A DNA stretch of 16,436 nt from JAFGCN01 sp964547015 (GTDB lineage Archaea > Aenigmatarchaeota > Aenigmatarchaeia > QMZS01). Positions 5,403 to 11,932 of this stretch are shown here, in pieces; the first letter of the stretch is position 1; the number at the start of each line of letters is the position of its first letter. The position numbers and the translations under genes are program-made. A model generated the notes under the pieces. It did not search any database and had not been told where the DNA came from. It was given only the letters and a program-made list of their open reading frames with translations. The stretch spans positions 1 to 16,436 of the forward strand of contig CAZJKT010000020.1 in assembly GCA_964547015.1 (NCBI GenBank), written 5' to 3'.

Positions 5403-6443
5403 ATGTATGACTATATTATTGTGGGCGGAGGGGTTGCCGGGCTTTATGCCGCAAGCCTTCTGAAAAACAAAAAGGCCCTTTTGCTCGAAGAGCACGAAAA
5501 TCTCGGCCCAAGAAGGTGTTCGGGATTTATATCGGGCAGGCTTAAAAAATTCTTTGATTTGCCGCCGGGAATTGTTGAGAGGGAAATATTTCAGGCAAAC
5601 TTGCGATGCAGAGAGGCGTGTTTTGAGTTTGGCCTAAACTCCCTTGTGGTTGATAAGGAGAAATTTGAGCGTTTTTTGCTTTCCCGCGCCAAAAAAAATG
5701 CGGAAGTGAAACACGAACAGGCAAAAAGCATAAAGAAAATGAACAGCTTTATCACAGTCCATACACAAAAAGGCTCTTACAATACGAAGTATATAATTGG
5801 CTGCGACGGGGCAAATTCCCTAGTTCGGAGAACTTTTTTAGCAAACAGCCCGAAAAAATACTATTTCGGCGAATTTGCCTATTCTGATGAGAAGCCAAGC
5901 GACAGCTATGAGGTCTATTTTGACTCTGAATATTCTGACCTTTTTGCATGGAAGGCCCCAAGAAGAGGGGCGACCGAATACGGCCTTATTGCAAAAAAGG
6001 GCCTAAAGGCTTATAGAGAGAGATTTTTCTCAAAACACTGCCCAAAAAACATTACTGAAAAGGGCTATGGAGTTATACCGACAGGACTTGGGCCCTGCTC
6101 TTTTGAGCGGGGCATTCTGATAGGGAATGCCGCAAGCCAGACAAAGCCGCTTACCGGAGGAGGGGTTATATTCTCCCTAATCGCCGCCCAAATCGCCGCA
6201 AAAGAGCTAAATAAGCCAAATCCTAATTTTTTGGGCTATGAGAAAAGGTGCAAAAAGATATTTGGCAGGGAAGTCTGGCTGCAGATGAGGCTGAGGGGGG
6301 TTTATTCAAGGTTAACCGACACAAAGAAAATAAGGCTTTTAGGGCTTATGTCTAAAAGCTCGACAAGCATTGACATGGATTTTCCCCTAACCGGTCTGTT
6401 GAAGCGGAATTTTGGGGTTTTTGGCAGGATTATGGGCAAGTGA
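5403..6443 (+). CDS. Geranylgeranyl-reductase-family FAD-dependent oxidoreductase
   Basis: A 346-residue flavoprotein with the N-terminal Rossmann motif DYIIVGGGVAGL (3-14), acidic end of beta-2 at LLLEE (27-30), and RRCSGF (37-42), matching the conserved-cysteine segment of geranylgeranyl reductases. It also has IIGCDGANS (131-139) and ILIGNAASQTKPLTGGGV (238-255). The last segment aligns with the family's GDAAGQ-K-TTGGG motif, but Asp is replaced by Asn242. A role in reducing isoprenoid lipid chains or a similar polyprenyl substrate fits the family, but the substrate is not shown. It differs clearly from the 391-residue reductase at 9752-10927. The ATG at 5393 in another frame closes after five codons. 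Convergent with the uS3 gene; the 110-base gap after it shows nothing distinctive. Confidence 0.85.
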   Translation: MYDYIIVGGGVAGLYAASLLKNKKALLLEEHENLGPRRCSGFISGRLKKFFDLPPGIVEREIFQANLRCREACFEFGLNSLVVDKEKFERFLLSRAKKNAEVKHEQAKSIKKMNSFITVHTQKGSYNTKYIIGCDGANSLVRRTFLANSPKKYYFGEFAYSDEKPSDSYEVYFDSEYSDLFAWKAPRRGATEYGLIAKKGLKAYRERFFSKHCPKNITEKGYGVIPTGLGPCSFERGILIGNAASQTKPLTGGGVIFSLIAAQIAAKELNKPNPNFLGYEKRCKKIFGREVWLQMRLRGVYSRLTDTKKIRLLGLMSKSSTSIDMDFPLTGLLKRNFGVFGRIMGK

Positions 6444-6553
6444 AACCGCCCCAAGATAATTAGGGTATCCTAGGGAAGGTAAGGTGGGCTACAACTCATT
6501 TAATAAACAGCCTATTTTCTGGCAAAATACATCCTGCGATAATTTCTCAAAGC

Positions 6554-7147
6554 CTACTCTTCTTTTGGCGCAACTGCAGTTTCGGCTTTAGGCTTCATAA
6601 ACAGATTGACCTTTATCCCGATTGAGCCCATTTTTGGCAAAGCCATGGCATACCCCTTTTTTACATACTTTTCAGCCATATCTCCGGATTTTTTCATATA
6701 CCCCTGGAGGAATTTGTCTTTGTGGGTTTTTGCCCCGGAAAACTTGCCCTGAAATACGATTTCCGCGCCAAGAACTTTGTCATTTCTCATAATCCGCCTC
6801 ATATGGAAATCCGCAAGCCTTCGGTAATTCTTCCTGTTTTCAAGGCCGCGGGCAATATTGTGGGCTATAATCCTTGGGGCCAAAACATCATTGGCAATTC
6901 TTTGTATGTCTATTTGGGCGTTTGCAAGGCCGAATTTTTTTCTTATCTCATCTGTGAGCCGGGAAATTGTCTGGCCTGCTTCCCCTATAATCATTCCGGG
7001 CTGGGTGGTGTATATAAGGATTCTTGTGGAGGTGGGCAGATGCTGGACCTCGACATCCTCAAAATTTACATCTTTTAGCCTCTCCACAAAATAATCGTAA
7101 ATCTCCTGCTCAAGGATGCCGTTCCTGATGAAATTCTGCGCCTTCAT
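6554..7147 (-). CDS. rpsC: 30S ribosomal protein S3 (uS3)
   Basis: Small-subunit head protein at the mRNA entry channel. The 197-residue protein has an N-terminal KH domain with PGMIIGEAGQTISRLTDEI (50-68), followed by KFGLANAQIDI, then the C-terminal domain (RRLADFHMRRIMRNDKVLGAEIVFQGKFSGAK), which matches the archaeal 'GA-G-EI-GK--GAR' signature. The GXXG loop reads GEAG, with an acidic residue where basic residues are usual. In most archaea S3 follows L22 directly; here it lies about 3.3 kb away on the opposite strand. The ATG at 7147 is 32 bases from the divergent eS31 start, and the two promoters overlap. Confidence 0.95.
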   Translation of the reverse strand: MKAQNFIRNGILEQEIYDYFVERLKDVNFEDVEVQHLPTSTRILIYTTQPGMIIGEAGQTISRLTDEIRKKFGLANAQIDIQRIANDVLAPRIIAHNIARGLENRKNYRRLADFHMRRIMRNDKVLGAEIVFQGKFSGAKTHKDKFLQGYMKKSGDMAEKYVKKGYAMALPKMGSIGIKVNLFMKPKAETAVAPKEE

Positions 7148-7179
7148 ACTATTATAAAGTTTTAATTAACTAATGTCTT
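7148..7179. promoter_or_regulatory. Compact divergent promoter for uS3 and eS31
   Basis: Only 32 bases separate the two start codons. A rightward TATA-like box (ATTATAAAGTTTTAATT, about 7151-7167) and a leftward one (TTAGTTAATTAAAAC on the minus strand, about 7161-7175) overlap. Both genes must be leaderless or nearly so, and simultaneous initiation may be mutually exclusive. Confidence 0.6.
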
Positions 7180-7395
7180 ATGGCAAAGAAAAACGCTAAG
7201 CCGGAATCCAAGCAGAAGCACAATAAGGTTAAGAAGAGCTCTCTTTACATTATTGAGGGGGATTCGGTTAAGCGCAAGAACGAAAACTGTCCCAAGTGCG
7301 GCCCCGGCGTGTTTCTTGGAAAAAGGCCTGCCGGCGAGGGAAAAATAAGGCATTACTGTGGAAAGTGCTTCTTGACAATTGAGAAAAAGGAATAG
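7180..7395 (+). CDS. rps27ae: 30S ribosomal protein S27ae (eS31)
   Basis: A 71-residue zinc-binding ribosomal protein of the archaeal/eukaryotic small subunit, without the ubiquitin fusion seen in eukaryotes. The basic N-terminus (AKKNAKPESKQKHNKVKKSS) precedes a zinc ribbon with ligands C37/C40 (CPKCGPGVFL) and C60/C63 (YCGKC), exactly the eS31 pattern. Length is normal for archaea. It is divergent from uS3 and alone, whereas many archaea keep it next to eS24. No Shine-Dalgarno sequence is seen. Confidence 0.93.
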   Translation: MAKKNAKPESKQKHNKVKKSSLYIIEGDSVKRKNENCPKCGPGVFLGKRPAGEGKIRHYCGKCFLTIEKKE

Positions 7396-7445
7396 GTTAT
7401 TTTGAAGTTAGTTTTGATATAGTAGAATATATACTTTTAAGAACA

Positions 7446-7490
7446 GAAGAGTATTTATATAAATATATAATATTATACTTAGGTGATAAA
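7446..7490 (+). promoter_or_regulatory. Promoter and Shine-Dalgarno leader, copy B of a shared cassette
   Basis: TATA box TTTATATAAATA (7454-7465), A/T-rich spacer and TTAGGTGATAAA lead to the ATG at 7493. The block matches 378-334 (minus strand) at 41 of 45 positions by hand, including an identical 16-base AGTATTTATATAAATA and an identical 12-base Shine-Dalgarno segment. Expected transcription start is near the Shine-Dalgarno itself, giving a very short leader. Confidence 0.75.
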
Positions 7491-7492
7491 CT

Positions 7493-7882
7493 ATGAACTT
7501 CACTAAAAAACGGCTTGGAAAAATAGCGGCTGGGCTGAGTACCTACCCAGTCATGAGTGAGATAGTAAAAAGAGGGCTAAATGAAGAGGTGCGGGATCAT
7601 CTAATTAATGCTTCTAAATACTTTTATCCGGGATACACTGATTACGGTTCAATGAGGGTGCACTATCCTGAAGCGGGAGAATTTGTAGGCAATATGCGGG
7701 ATATTATGCCACCGATCGTAACTCAAGGGATGATTGAAGCTACAGGCACCGTTGGGCATGACCTCTGCCTTCTTGTTGCTAAATTTAATGATTTGGCTCC
7801 ATACGCACTAATATTATCTGGCGTGCTATATGCTGCTATGGAGTTAAGAGGGGGGCTGACCGAAAAAAAAGCAGAAGAGTAA
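7493..7882 (+). CDS. Small hypothetical protein with C-terminal hydrophobic hairpin
   Basis: I do not recognise this 129-residue protein. The N-terminus is basic (NFTKKRLGKIAAG), the middle is polar and aromatic (KYFYPGYTDYGSMRVHYPEAGEF), and the C-terminal third has two hydrophobic stretches (about 81-98 and 106-118, the latter ALILSGVLYAAM) before a charged tail (TEKKAEE). No catalytic or metal motif is evident. It stands between eS31 and the RqcH gene with its own TATA box and a strong Shine-Dalgarno sequence nearly identical to that of the gene at 30-332. Weak resemblance to that protein (proline, then LI..(A/S)G(L/V) in the second hydrophobic segment) is suggestive only. Function unknown. 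Confidence 0.65.
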   Translation: MNFTKKRLGKIAAGLSTYPVMSEIVKRGLNEEVRDHLINASKYFYPGYTDYGSMRVHYPEAGEFVGNMRDIMPPIVTQGMIEATGTVGHDLCLLVAKFNDLAPYALILSGVLYAAMELRGGLTEKKAEE

Positions 7883-7989
7883 GCCCAAAATCCTAAGCAA
7901 ATCCATCAAATCCTATTTTTTCTTTTTCCAAATATTTTTCTTCACATTCTAAACTTTCCCTTTGCAGATATTGTAAAATCATTTTAATT

Positions 7990-9693
7990 ATGCCCCTGAC
8001 CCCAATAGACTTTCGGTATTTGGCCGAGGAATTATCAATCCTCAAAAAAGCCGCGCTCAAAAACATTATTAGAGACAAAAATACCGCTTTTGAGTTTAAG
8101 TGTACGGACAAAAAGACGCGGTTTTTGGCAGTCGGAAAGGATTTCTGCTATCTGACGGAAAACAAGCCATTAGGCGATCCCGACGGATTTTGCAATTTTC
8201 TTCTAAACCACATCAAAAAAAAGGGGGTAGTTTCCCTGAGCCAGCAGGGCTTCAACAAGGCACTTGAGCTTGATTTCGGCGGCTTTCTGCTTATTCTGGA
8301 GTTTATCGGGAAAGGAAACATCCTCCTTTGCGATTCTGAAAGGGTGATTATAGGGGCGCTCTCCGTAAGGGAATTTAAGGACAGAAAAATAGCCCCTAAG
8401 GAGAAGCTTGTTGACCCGGAATCTCCAAATTTGAATGATTTTGAGGGCGAAACTGATGAGAGGGCTCTTGCAACCGGTTTATATATAGGCCAAATTTACG
8501 CAAAGGAAATTATCGGGACAAAAACCCCGATAAGCAAACTGCTTGCCCGACCGATGGAGCCGGGAGTGCACTCAGATGAGGGCGGCGTAAGGTTTGCGGC
8601 GCCTTTCAGGCTTGAAACATTCAAGGGCAATTTTGAGTCAAAAAAGAGCCTCTCTGAAGCTATTGAGGAGGTTTATTCCAAAAAGAGGGAAACAAAAGGC
8701 GAAATCATACAAAAACAGCAGGAAAAAAGCCTTGAGAAAAGGAGGCGGGAGGCGGAAAAGTACGGGCTTGAGGCAAATCTGCTCTTCTCAAATTTTGAGG
8801 ATATCCGCCGGGCAATTGAAACATGGAGAAAAGAAAAAAGGGCGGCTTTGCCCATAAAAGAAGTTGATGAGGTGGCAGGCGAGGCTGTTCTTGAGCTTGA
8901 AGGCTCAATAATAAGGATTCCGCTTACTTGGGACTTGAGAAAGACGGTAAGCCTTTACTTTAGCAAGGGAAAAAAGGCAAAGGAAAAAATTGAAAAGACA
9001 AAGGAGTGGCAGGAGAAAAAGATACTGCCAAAGGCGGATAAAAAAAAGAAGTCAGAGGCGAAGGTGGAATGGTTCAGCCAATTTCGCAATTTCCGCACTT
9101 CGGACGGATTCTTGGCAATTCTTGGAAAGGATGCAACAACAAACGAAAAGCTTATAAAAAAGTACTGCAAGCCAAAGGATATTGTGCTCCACGCCCATAT
9201 TCCGGGCTCTCCATTTGCGGTTATCAGAAGCGAAGGGAGAGAAGTCACAGAGAAGGCAATAGAGGAAACTGCCCAGTTTACGGCAAGCTACTCGCGATTC
9301 TGGAACTCTCGCCTCGGGATTGCAGATATTTACTGGGTGTACCCTGAGCAGGTCTCAAAGAAAGCCCAGGCCGGAGAATATCTTTCAAAGGGCTCCTTTA
9401 TGATTTATGGGAAAAAGAATTTCCTGAAGGCCGAACTGCGCATAGGGATAGGCGTAACTGAGGATAGGGATGTTATCCGCGGAGTTGAGGGCTCTTTAAA
9501 AAAACACGCAAAATATTTTGTTTTAGTCGTCCCCGGAGATAAATCAGGCAGAGAGCTGGGCTTAGAAATCAGGGCGGAGCTTGCAAAAATGGCGAAAGGG
9601 GAGGACAAGGAGGCGATACTAAGCATAAATCCGGAGGAATTTCTCAAAATGGCGCCTTATGGAAAGGGTGAAGTCACTGAAAAAAAGTTATAG
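7990..9693 (+). CDS. rqcH: NFACT-family RqcH/Rqc2 homologue (ribosome-associated quality control)
   Basis: Family members bind obstructed large ribosomal subunits carrying peptidyl-tRNA and, in bacteria and eukaryotes, recruit tRNA to add C-terminal tails to stalled chains. The 567-residue protein begins with an NFACT-N domain (TPIDFRYLAEEL, then LELDFGGFLLILEFIGKGNILLCD at about 92-115). A charged coiled coil (about 215-345) follows. The NFACT-R domain (from about 358) has WFSQFRNFRTSDGFLAILGKDA and DIVLHAHIPGSPFAVI. Asp7 is kept, but the position corresponding to the Asp-Arg pair before the ALEL strand reads Asn89-Lys90. Somewhat shorter than many archaeal homologues. No Shine-Dalgarno sequence. 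The gene is convergent with the reductase gene downstream, with T-rich sequence at 9711-9716 that may terminate it. Confidence 0.9.
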   Translation: MPLTPIDFRYLAEELSILKKAALKNIIRDKNTAFEFKCTDKKTRFLAVGKDFCYLTENKPLGDPDGFCNFLLNHIKKKGVVSLSQQGFNKALELDFGGFLLILEFIGKGNILLCDSERVIIGALSVREFKDRKIAPKEKLVDPESPNLNDFEGETDERALATGLYIGQIYAKEIIGTKTPISKLLARPMEPGVHSDEGGVRFAAPFRLETFKGNFESKKSLSEAIEEVYSKKRETKGEIIQKQQEKSLEKRRREAEKYGLEANLLFSNFEDIRRAIETWRKEKRAALPIKEVDEVAGEAVLELEGSIIRIPLTWDLRKTVSLYFSKGKKAKEKIEKTKEWQEKKILPKADKKKKSEAKVEWFSQFRNFRTSDGFLAILGKDATTNEKLIKKYCKPKDIVLHAHIPGSPFAVIRSEGREVTEKAIEETAQFTASYSRFWNSRLGIADIYWVYPEQVSKKAQAGEYLSKGSFMIYGKKNFLKAELRIGIGVTEDRDVIRGVEGSLKKHAKYFVLVVPGDKSGRELGLEIRAELAKMAKGEDKEAILSINPEEFLKMAPYGKGEVTEKKL

Positions 9694-9710
9694 TGAAGCG
9701 CCAAGAGGTA

Positions 9711-9716
9711 TTTTTT
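9711..9716 (+). terminator. T-run after RqcH gene
   Basis: Six consecutive T (part of TATTTTTTGAG) 18 bases after the stop codon, on the RqcH sense strand. Archaeal polymerase terminates at oligo-T without needing a hairpin, so this is a plausible but weak terminator. Confidence 0.35.
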
Positions 9717-9751
9717 GAGTTATATGCAGAATTTTAAGCAGAATATTGAAC

Positions 9752-10927
9752 CTAAACCAAAGAGCCCGCATACTTGACCAAATGCGGCCTTTTGACAATA
9801 AGCCTTCCGATTATTCCCAGATTTCGCCCCTTGCAGAAATCCATCAGGTTTTGGCCGTCAAGGCTTTCTGCCAAGAAGTTAAGGTCATCGTCAGACAGCT
9901 TTTCTATAAGTTCCCTCAGTTTCTCCACCTTAACCAAAGAATTGCCCCTTTCACTCCACCATCGCTTATTGTATTCATCAAGGGCTTTCTCGGAAGTATC
10001 CCCTTTCTCAAGCGCATCGGAAATAACGTCGGCGGCAATCTTTGCCGCGTATTGCGCCTCATAAATCCCCCCGCCGTGAATCGGGTTTACCTGATGCGCC
10101 GCATCACCAATGGCAAGAAAGTTATCAAGGGCCATTTTTTTCATAAACCCTCCGACAGGAATTCCCCCGGAATTTACCTCAAGGATTGAGCCATCTTTGA
10201 GCCAAGGGTGGCCTTTTATGAATTTGTCAAGGTAGGCCCTTGCGGAAATGTCGCTTGAGCCGTGTATTCCTATACCCACATTTGCAACCCCTTCGCCCTT
10301 GGGGAAAATCCAGACATAACCTCTTGGGGCAATTGAGTTTCCAAAGAACAGGTATAGCTTTTTTGGGTCATCAATATGTATTCCGGCCATTTCATACTGG
10401 AACCCTGAATCTGTAAGGGAAGGCTTGCAGGTGGTGTTAAGCCCGGCCATTCTTGAGACTTTACTCTCAATCCCGTCAGCGGCAACTAAAACGCGGCAAT
10501 TTTCCTCAAAAGGTTCATTCATAAAAATCCCCCTGACTCCGCATATTTTGCCGTTCTCACGAAGGACTCCTGTAATAGTTGTCTTTGCCCGGATATACGC
10601 CCCCGCTTTTACTGCTTCTTCAGCCAGCCACTTGTCAAAAACCTTTCTTTCAAGAACATAGCCGGCATCATTTATTATGCTAATATTTACCGACCTTCCG
10701 TCAGGAGCATATACCGAAGCCCCGTTTATAGCCTGCCTAAGGCAATTTTCCGGGACTTCAATCCCCAGCGAGCGCAGGTCATTTGCGGCGATACCTTCAG
10801 CGCACCTTTTTGGGGCGCCAATCTCCTGCCTTTTTTCATAGACCGCAACATCATATCCTTTCTTGGCAAGATGTTTTGCAACAGCAGAGCCTCCGGGACC
10901 TGCTCCAACAACAATAATATCTCTCAT
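9752..10927 (-). CDS. Geranylgeranyl reductase (digeranylgeranylglycerophospholipid reductase type)
   Basis: FAD enzyme that saturates the geranylgeranyl chains of archaeal membrane lipid precursors. The 391-residue protein has IIVVGAGPGGS (4-14), the acidic residue ending beta-2 (VYEKR, E31), APKRCAEGI with the conserved cysteine C42, VAADGIESKVSR, and the second FAD motif GDAAHQVNPIHGGGIYEA starting at G274, all in family order and at family length. A ferredoxin gene lies just upstream on the same strand. In Methanosarcina a neighbouring ferredoxin is known to supply electrons to this reductase, so the pair is probably functional. The 127-base gap between them contains A/T-rich promoter-like sequence (about 10931-10961), so the gene may also have its own promoter. 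Confidence 0.93.
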   Translation of the reverse strand: MRDIIVVGAGPGGSAVAKHLAKKGYDVAVYEKRQEIGAPKRCAEGIAANDLRSLGIEVPENCLRQAINGASVYAPDGRSVNISIINDAGYVLERKVFDKWLAEEAVKAGAYIRAKTTITGVLRENGKICGVRGIFMNEPFEENCRVLVAADGIESKVSRMAGLNTTCKPSLTDSGFQYEMAGIHIDDPKKLYLFFGNSIAPRGYVWIFPKGEGVANVGIGIHGSSDISARAYLDKFIKGHPWLKDGSILEVNSGGIPVGGFMKKMALDNFLAIGDAAHQVNPIHGGGIYEAQYAAKIAADVISDALEKGDTSEKALDEYNKRWWSERGNSLVKVEKLRELIEKLSDDDLNFLAESLDGQNLMDFCKGRNLGIIGRLIVKRPHLVKYAGSLV

Positions 10928-11054
10928 TTTTTCTATAAAATTATAAGCAAAAACCTATTAAAACAAGGGTTTGAAATTATTAAGGGCTAATTGGCCTGTA
11001 ATATTTCTGTAATGCTTTTTGAAGGCGAATGCAATAGAGCAACTTTCCAAAAGC

Positions 11055-11228
11055 CTATTTTTTCACCTTAAGCGCTCCGACAGGGCAGAATTTGGCGCAT
11101 ATGCCGCATTCCTTGCATAACTCCTTATTTATAGCAATACCCTGCTCAAAAAGCTCTAAAGCATCCTGAGGGCATATTCCGACACACCCTCCGCATCGCA
11201 GGCATTTATCCTTATCCCACTCCACCAT
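11055..11228 (-). CDS. Two-cluster (2[4Fe-4S]) ferredoxin, 57 residues
   Basis: Small electron carrier. Translating the minus strand from ATG 11228 gives MVEWDKDKCLRCGGCVGICP, then a middle segment, then CKECGICAKFCPVGALKVKK and a TAG stop. Two complete CxxCxxCxxxCP motifs (C9/12/15/19 and C38/41/44/48) each bind one [4Fe-4S] cluster. The length is typical of bacterial-type ferredoxins. It sits directly upstream of geranylgeranyl reductase on the same strand, the arrangement known in Methanosarcina, where the ferredoxin donates electrons to the reductase. Its start is only 25 bases from the divergent PDCD5-like gene. The gene is shorter than many ORF cut-offs and easily missed. Confidence 0.95.
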   Translation of the reverse strand: MVEWDKDKCLRCGGCVGICPQDALELFEQGIAINKELCKECGICAKFCPVGALKVKK

Positions 11229-11253
11229 TATAAAATTGAGCCTAAAGTAATTT
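11229..11253. promoter_or_regulatory. 25-base divergent promoter, ferredoxin and PDCD5-like gene
   Basis: Rightward TATA box ATTATAAAATT (11227-11237) overlaps the ferredoxin start codon. Leftward box ATAAATTA (minus strand, about 11248-11255) overlaps the PDCD5-like start codon. Each is about 22-25 bases from the start it serves, so both transcripts should be leaderless. Confidence 0.65.
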
Positions 11254-11535
11254 ATGGACGGAATGAACGCTATGGGGCAGGCAAAAGCCCGAGAGCAGAT
11301 GAGGCAGATGGAAGAAATGAAAAGGCGGGTTTTGATGGAAATTCTTACAAAGGAGGCAAGGGAACGCCTGGCAAATGTAAGGATAGGAAACCCTTCGCTT
11401 GCAGAGCAGGTCGAAATTTATCTGATTTCCGCCTACCAGCAGGGGCAGATTGTAAATCCAATCTCTGAACAAAAACTAAGAGAACTTTTGATTGCGCTGA
11501 CTCCAAAAAGGGAAACTAAAATCAGGAGGCGATAG
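11254..11535 (+). CDS. PDCD5-family (TFAR19) DNA-binding-type protein
   Basis: A 93-residue protein matching the archaeal/eukaryotic PDCD5 family. It has a Met/Glu/Arg-rich N-terminal helix (AREQMRQMEEMKRRVLMEIL), then LTKEARERLANVRIGNPSLA (about 31-50), EQVEIYLISAYQQGQI (51-66), LRELLIAL, and the basic tail TPKRETKIRRR, which are the core three-helix-bundle signatures. Archaeal members bind nucleic acid or protein partners, and their cellular role is not settled. Length is slightly shorter than the usual 105-115 residues, owing to a short N-terminus. The alternative start at the fourth codon is less likely because the TATA spacing favours 11254. It ends 16 bases before the convergent gene. 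Confidence 0.93.
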   Translation: MDGMNAMGQAKAREQMRQMEEMKRRVLMEILTKEARERLANVRIGNPSLAEQVEIYLISAYQQGQIVNPISEQKLRELLIALTPKRETKIRRR

Positions 11536-11551
11536 TACACAGAATGATTGA

Positions 11552-11932
11552 TTAGCCGCGAAAACCGCTTTTTTGGCATATCGCATCATGCGATCTTTTT
11601 ATAAAAACCGCAGCAATGCCCCACAGTAACGGCAACCATATGGGGATTCCAATGAAGGTGGGCGCAGAATATGACCAGACACCAAAAAGGATAGCATAGC
11701 TTTCTGCAAGTGCCCCTGCAAAAGAGCAAAACACGAAAAGAATAATCTCGTTTTTGGATTTTGCTATTGAGAGCATAGCAAATGCAATAGCGACCAGAAC
11801 AAATGTCAGGATACCTTCATTTTTCCACAAATAGGAAACAGAAAGCAGGCTCGTTACAGCCAGAATTGCAGTTAAGACCGCCCCTCTTAAGGAAAGATTC
11901 TTATCCCCTCCGAAGTCATGCTTTGTGGACAT
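11552..11932 (-). CDS. Small multi-pass membrane protein, function unknown
   Basis: With the start chosen here the protein has 126 residues and four likely transmembrane segments (about 17-36, 39-55, 61-84 and 94-110). The second half has AESYAILFGVWSYSAPTFIG followed by PIWLPLLWGIAAVFIKR. The W-S-Y-S-x-P-T-F-x-GIP-WLPLLWG pattern resembles uncharacterised integral membrane proteins found in archaea and bacteria, but I cannot name the family with confidence. The frame stays open to 11977. I prefer ATG 11932 (MSTKHDFGG), overlapping the end of the MscS gene by 17 bases, because the earlier codons are antisense-free shadow of the MscS tail and give a non-membrane N-terminus. ATG 11938 is also possible. 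It is probably co-transcribed with MscS. Confidence 0.75.
   Translation of the reverse strand: MSTKHDFGGDKNLSLRGAVLTAILAVTSLLSVSYLWKNEGILTFVLVAIAFAMLSIAKSKNEIILFVFCSFAGALAESYAILFGVWSYSAPTFIGIPIWLPLLWGIAAVFIKRSHDAICQKSGFRG

Noticed and set aside
9746..10189. 147-codon plus-strand open frame inside the geranylgeranyl reductase gene
   Set aside because: Antisense shadow of a well-supported gene; no domain recognised.
11580..11594. Palindrome ATCGCATCATGCGAT as an operator or terminator
   Set aside because: It lies inside the coding sequence of the small membrane protein and has no matching copy or T-run in the right orientation.
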